6,899 nt of DNA, taken from positions 37,628 through 44,526 of the forward strand of contig PAOF01000009.1 in the NCBI GenBank assembly GCA_002707905.1, given 5' to 3'. Under the pieces are notes generated by a model. The model saw nothing but the letters and a program-made list of their open reading frames with translations, had not been told where the DNA came from and made no database searches. Shown here piece by piece: positions 5,182 through 6,899 of this stretch. Positions within the stretch are counted from its first letter, which is position 1, and each line of letters starts with the position of its first letter. Source of the stretch: Fidelibacterota bacterium (lineage in GTDB: Bacteria > Fidelibacterota > Marinisomatia > Marinisomatales > S15-B10). Position numbers and translations under genes: made by a program.

Positions 5182-6899
5182 TCTTAATTGAATTATCTCT
5201 TGAATAATTTACAAAACTTGTTCTATCCCAATTTTCATCTACTCTTAATTGGTTATAATTAAAAACCAGATATAGATCACTTCCATTTTTAATTGTGTAT
5301 CTAATTTTTTGATATAAACTAAATATTTCTGATATATCATCATATTGAATATTAGTTAATAAAGCTAATTTAGTTGTTGGAAACAACCCTAGCTCTGCTG
5401 CAAATACTTTCGTATTAAAGTCACCATCTTTTAGTTTAATCGAATTGTATTCAATAGATGTTCCAATATCAAAACCTGGAAAAAATTTAAACCCAATTTT
5501 TGACGTTAGGGTAAGTTTATTACCATTCCAAAAACCACCATTTGAAAATGTATTCCAGGCTGAAACTTTTCTTTGTCCAGCAGTATTTAATTTTATTACG
5601 AATTGATTATTGGAGTATGTACCAATATCAATAATATTTCCATCTATAATTTCAAAACTTTCATCTAAATATTCTCTCCAATTTTCATATTGAACTTCTA
5701 TTTTATCTCCAGTTTCAAAATCCATTTCTAAAATAGTAAATCTGTATTTTTCTCTTAAAAAAATATTTTTATCATTTACTAAATATTCATACCACAAACC
5801 CATGCCACCTTGACGAATAATTTTTGAATTTGGTCTTGGTCTAAATTTGATTTGAGGATTAACTCTCTTAATTCCATTTCTTGTAATAAATCCTACTGAG
5901 GGATTATAATCTTTACCAAATTCTCTATATGAAGTGCTAATTCTCCAAATATCATTTGGGTAAGAAATTCTAAACCCCCGTGAAGACAAATCAGTTAATG
6001 AAGAATTAAAATTAGATTTCAAATTATCATGCGTAATAAAAAAAGATTCAAAAGAAAAATTTTTATTTTCCTTAAACTTTGATGTAAAAAACTGTAGGTC
6101 AAATCCAATCAGTTTTTGATCTTTATAAATACTATCTGAATAAGCTTTTCTTGAAGTATGAATCAAACCAAAATATGATTCTTCAAATATAGTTTTTTTT
6201 AATCTTGCTACAATAAAATCTTCCATGGGAGTTTCAGATGTAGATCCTGTTTTAGCAGTTACAATACCAATTTCATTATCATTTATTTGACCTGAAATTC
6301 TACCTCCAAATTCAATTGGAATTTGCACTCCATCAGACAAACCAATACTTCTACTAAAAAATGGAAATTGATTACTTCTACCATTTGCAAAATTATAGAC
6401 TGATGAACCTTCCAAAAAAAAACTTCTTTTTTCAGGAAACCTTAAAGGGAATCTAGTAATATTAACTTTTCTTTGATCAACTTCAGCTTCTGCAAAATCA
6501 GTATTATATGTTAAAGAACCTTTAACTCCAGAAATAATATTTGTAGTAAAATCAAAACCAAAATCACTAATTGATTTTTTATTTGTTTCTTCAGAAGACA
6601 AAGCTTTAAAATTTAGATAAGGTTTAATTTCGTAAGAATTGTTTTTTTTTAAATTTGATAATCCATTAAGAATTCCAGCGTATCTTGATTGAAAAGTCAT
6701 TTGATTATTTTTTAAATTTTGCCAAGTAGTCCATTCATTGAGGTATGTAATTTTTCGTGCAAAATTTATTCCCCATTTATCATTTTGAATATCATAATTG
6801 AGTGTGGATAAAGGAATTTGAAACTCAGCATACCAACCTTCTTCATTTTTACTTGTTTTAACATCCCAAATACCGTCCCATGATTTTTCTATATTCCAA
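5159..6899 (-). CDS. DUF5916 outer-membrane protein with CBM9-like domain (partial, 5' end outside window)
   Basis: The minus-strand frame stays open from its TAA (5161-5159) to the right edge, giving 579 complete codons. The Met at 6700-6698 is therefore internal, not the start. The first residues form the end of a carbohydrate-binding family 9-like domain (GIWDVKTS, then GWYAEFQIPLSTLNY at fragment residues 21-35 and WGINFAR at 42-48). DUF5916 follows with its hallmark 'FAEAEVDQRKVNITRFPLRF' then PEKRSFFLEG (residues 155-164). The remainder has alternating polar and aromatic strands typical of an outer-membrane beta-barrel and ends in INYSYRF, a plausible aromatic C-terminal BAM recognition signal. 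The molecular function of this family is not known to me; glycan binding is inferred from the CBM9-like part. Full-length relatives are usually 700-900 aa, so roughly the first quarter to third should lie outside. The 3' end overlaps the apbE-type gene by 23 nt. Confidence 0.85.
   Translation of the reverse strand, partial: WNIEKSWDGIWDVKTSKNEEGWYAEFQIPLSTLNYDIQNDKWGINFARKITYLNEWTTWQNLKNNQMTFQSRYAGILNGLSNLKKNNSYEIKPYLNFKALSSEETNKKSISDFGFDFTTNIISGVKGSLTYNTDFAEAEVDQRKVNITRFPLRFPEKRSFFLEGSSVYNFANGRSNQFPFFSRSIGLSDGVQIPIEFGGRISGQINDNEIGIVTAKTGSTSETPMEDFIVARLKKTIFEESYFGLIHTSRKAYSDSIYKDQKLIGFDLQFFTSKFKENKNFSFESFFITHDNLKSNFNSSLTDLSSRGFRISYPNDIWRISTSYREFGKDYNPSVGFITRNGIKRVNPQIKFRPRPNSKIIRQGGMGLWYEYLVNDKNIFLREKYRFTILEMDFETGDKIEVQYENWREYLDESFEIIDGNIIDIGTYSNNQFVIKLNTAGQRKVSAWNTFSNGGFWNGNKLTLTSKIGFKFFPGFDIGTSIEYNSIKLKDGDFNTKVFAAELGLFPTTKLALLTNIQYDDISEIFSLYQKIRYTIKNGSDLYLVFNYNQLRVDENWDRTSFVNYSRDNSIKINYSYRF

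Noticed and set aside
5176..5189. AATTAA-TC-TTAATT inverted repeat as a terminator between the converging genes
   Set aside because: The stem is only six A-T pairs with a two-base loop and no T-run follows, so it would be too weak, and such repeats are common in AT-rich DNA.
6698..6700. ATG at 6700 (minus strand) as the start of the DUF5916 gene
   Set aside because: The frame continues upstream to the window edge and encodes recognisable CBM9-like sequence, so the Met is internal.
1..6899. CRISPR array, insertion sequence, tRNA/rRNA or phage module
   Set aside because: No regularly spaced repeats, terminal inverted repeats, transposase or integrase motifs, or structured RNA signatures were visible; almost every base is in a protein-coding gene.

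Overview
The window is very AT-rich (roughly a quarter G+C by eye) and gene-dense, with essentially no free intergenic DNA. It looks like a small-genome, free-living aerobic Gram-negative bacterium, most likely planktonic. Gram-negative character is shown by an outer-membrane barrel protein and a lipoprotein. Aerobic life is suggested by the oxygen-dependent coproporphyrinogen oxidase. I cannot name the lineage. The heme proteins resemble proteobacterial families: HemF is alphaproteobacterial in style, and HemH has the proteobacterial GDPYxCxC-type loop. The right half carries families most familiar from Bacteroidota and similar marine Gram-negatives, some also found in marine Gammaproteobacteria.

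Left half (1-3211, plus strand): one tightly packed operon, hemE (3' end only) - hemH - hemF - hemJ - DUF218/YdcF-like gene. Together the four hem genes encode all of the last four steps from uroporphyrinogen III to protoheme: HemE decarboxylates, HemF oxidises coproporphyrinogen III using O2, HemJ oxidises protoporphyrinogen IX in the membrane, and HemH inserts iron. The hemE-hemH gap is 1 nt. The later junctions overlap by 7, 10 and 7 nt, so translational coupling is likely. The fifth gene encodes a two-TM DUF218 envelope protein and seems to start with TTG. The operon promoter lies left of the window.

Right half (3217-6899): a minus-strand gene for a Tat-exported sugar isomerase/epimerase-like TIM-barrel protein ends 5 nt from the end of the operon. 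It diverges from a plus-strand apbE-type flavin transferase lipoprotein gene across a 36-nt spacer that contains a 14-bp palindrome. The apbE gene converges on, and overlaps by 23 nt, the 3' end of a minus-strand gene for a DUF5916 protein (CBM9-like domain plus outer-membrane barrel). That gene runs off the right edge. All three products appear to be exported.

I see no RNA genes, insertion sequences, CRISPR arrays or phage genes, and no gene-free stretch longer than 36 nt. I do not see strong evidence for an undescribed system. The points most worth checking are the mixed taxonomic flavour of the two halves, the complete coupled terminal-heme operon, and the palindromic divergent spacer.
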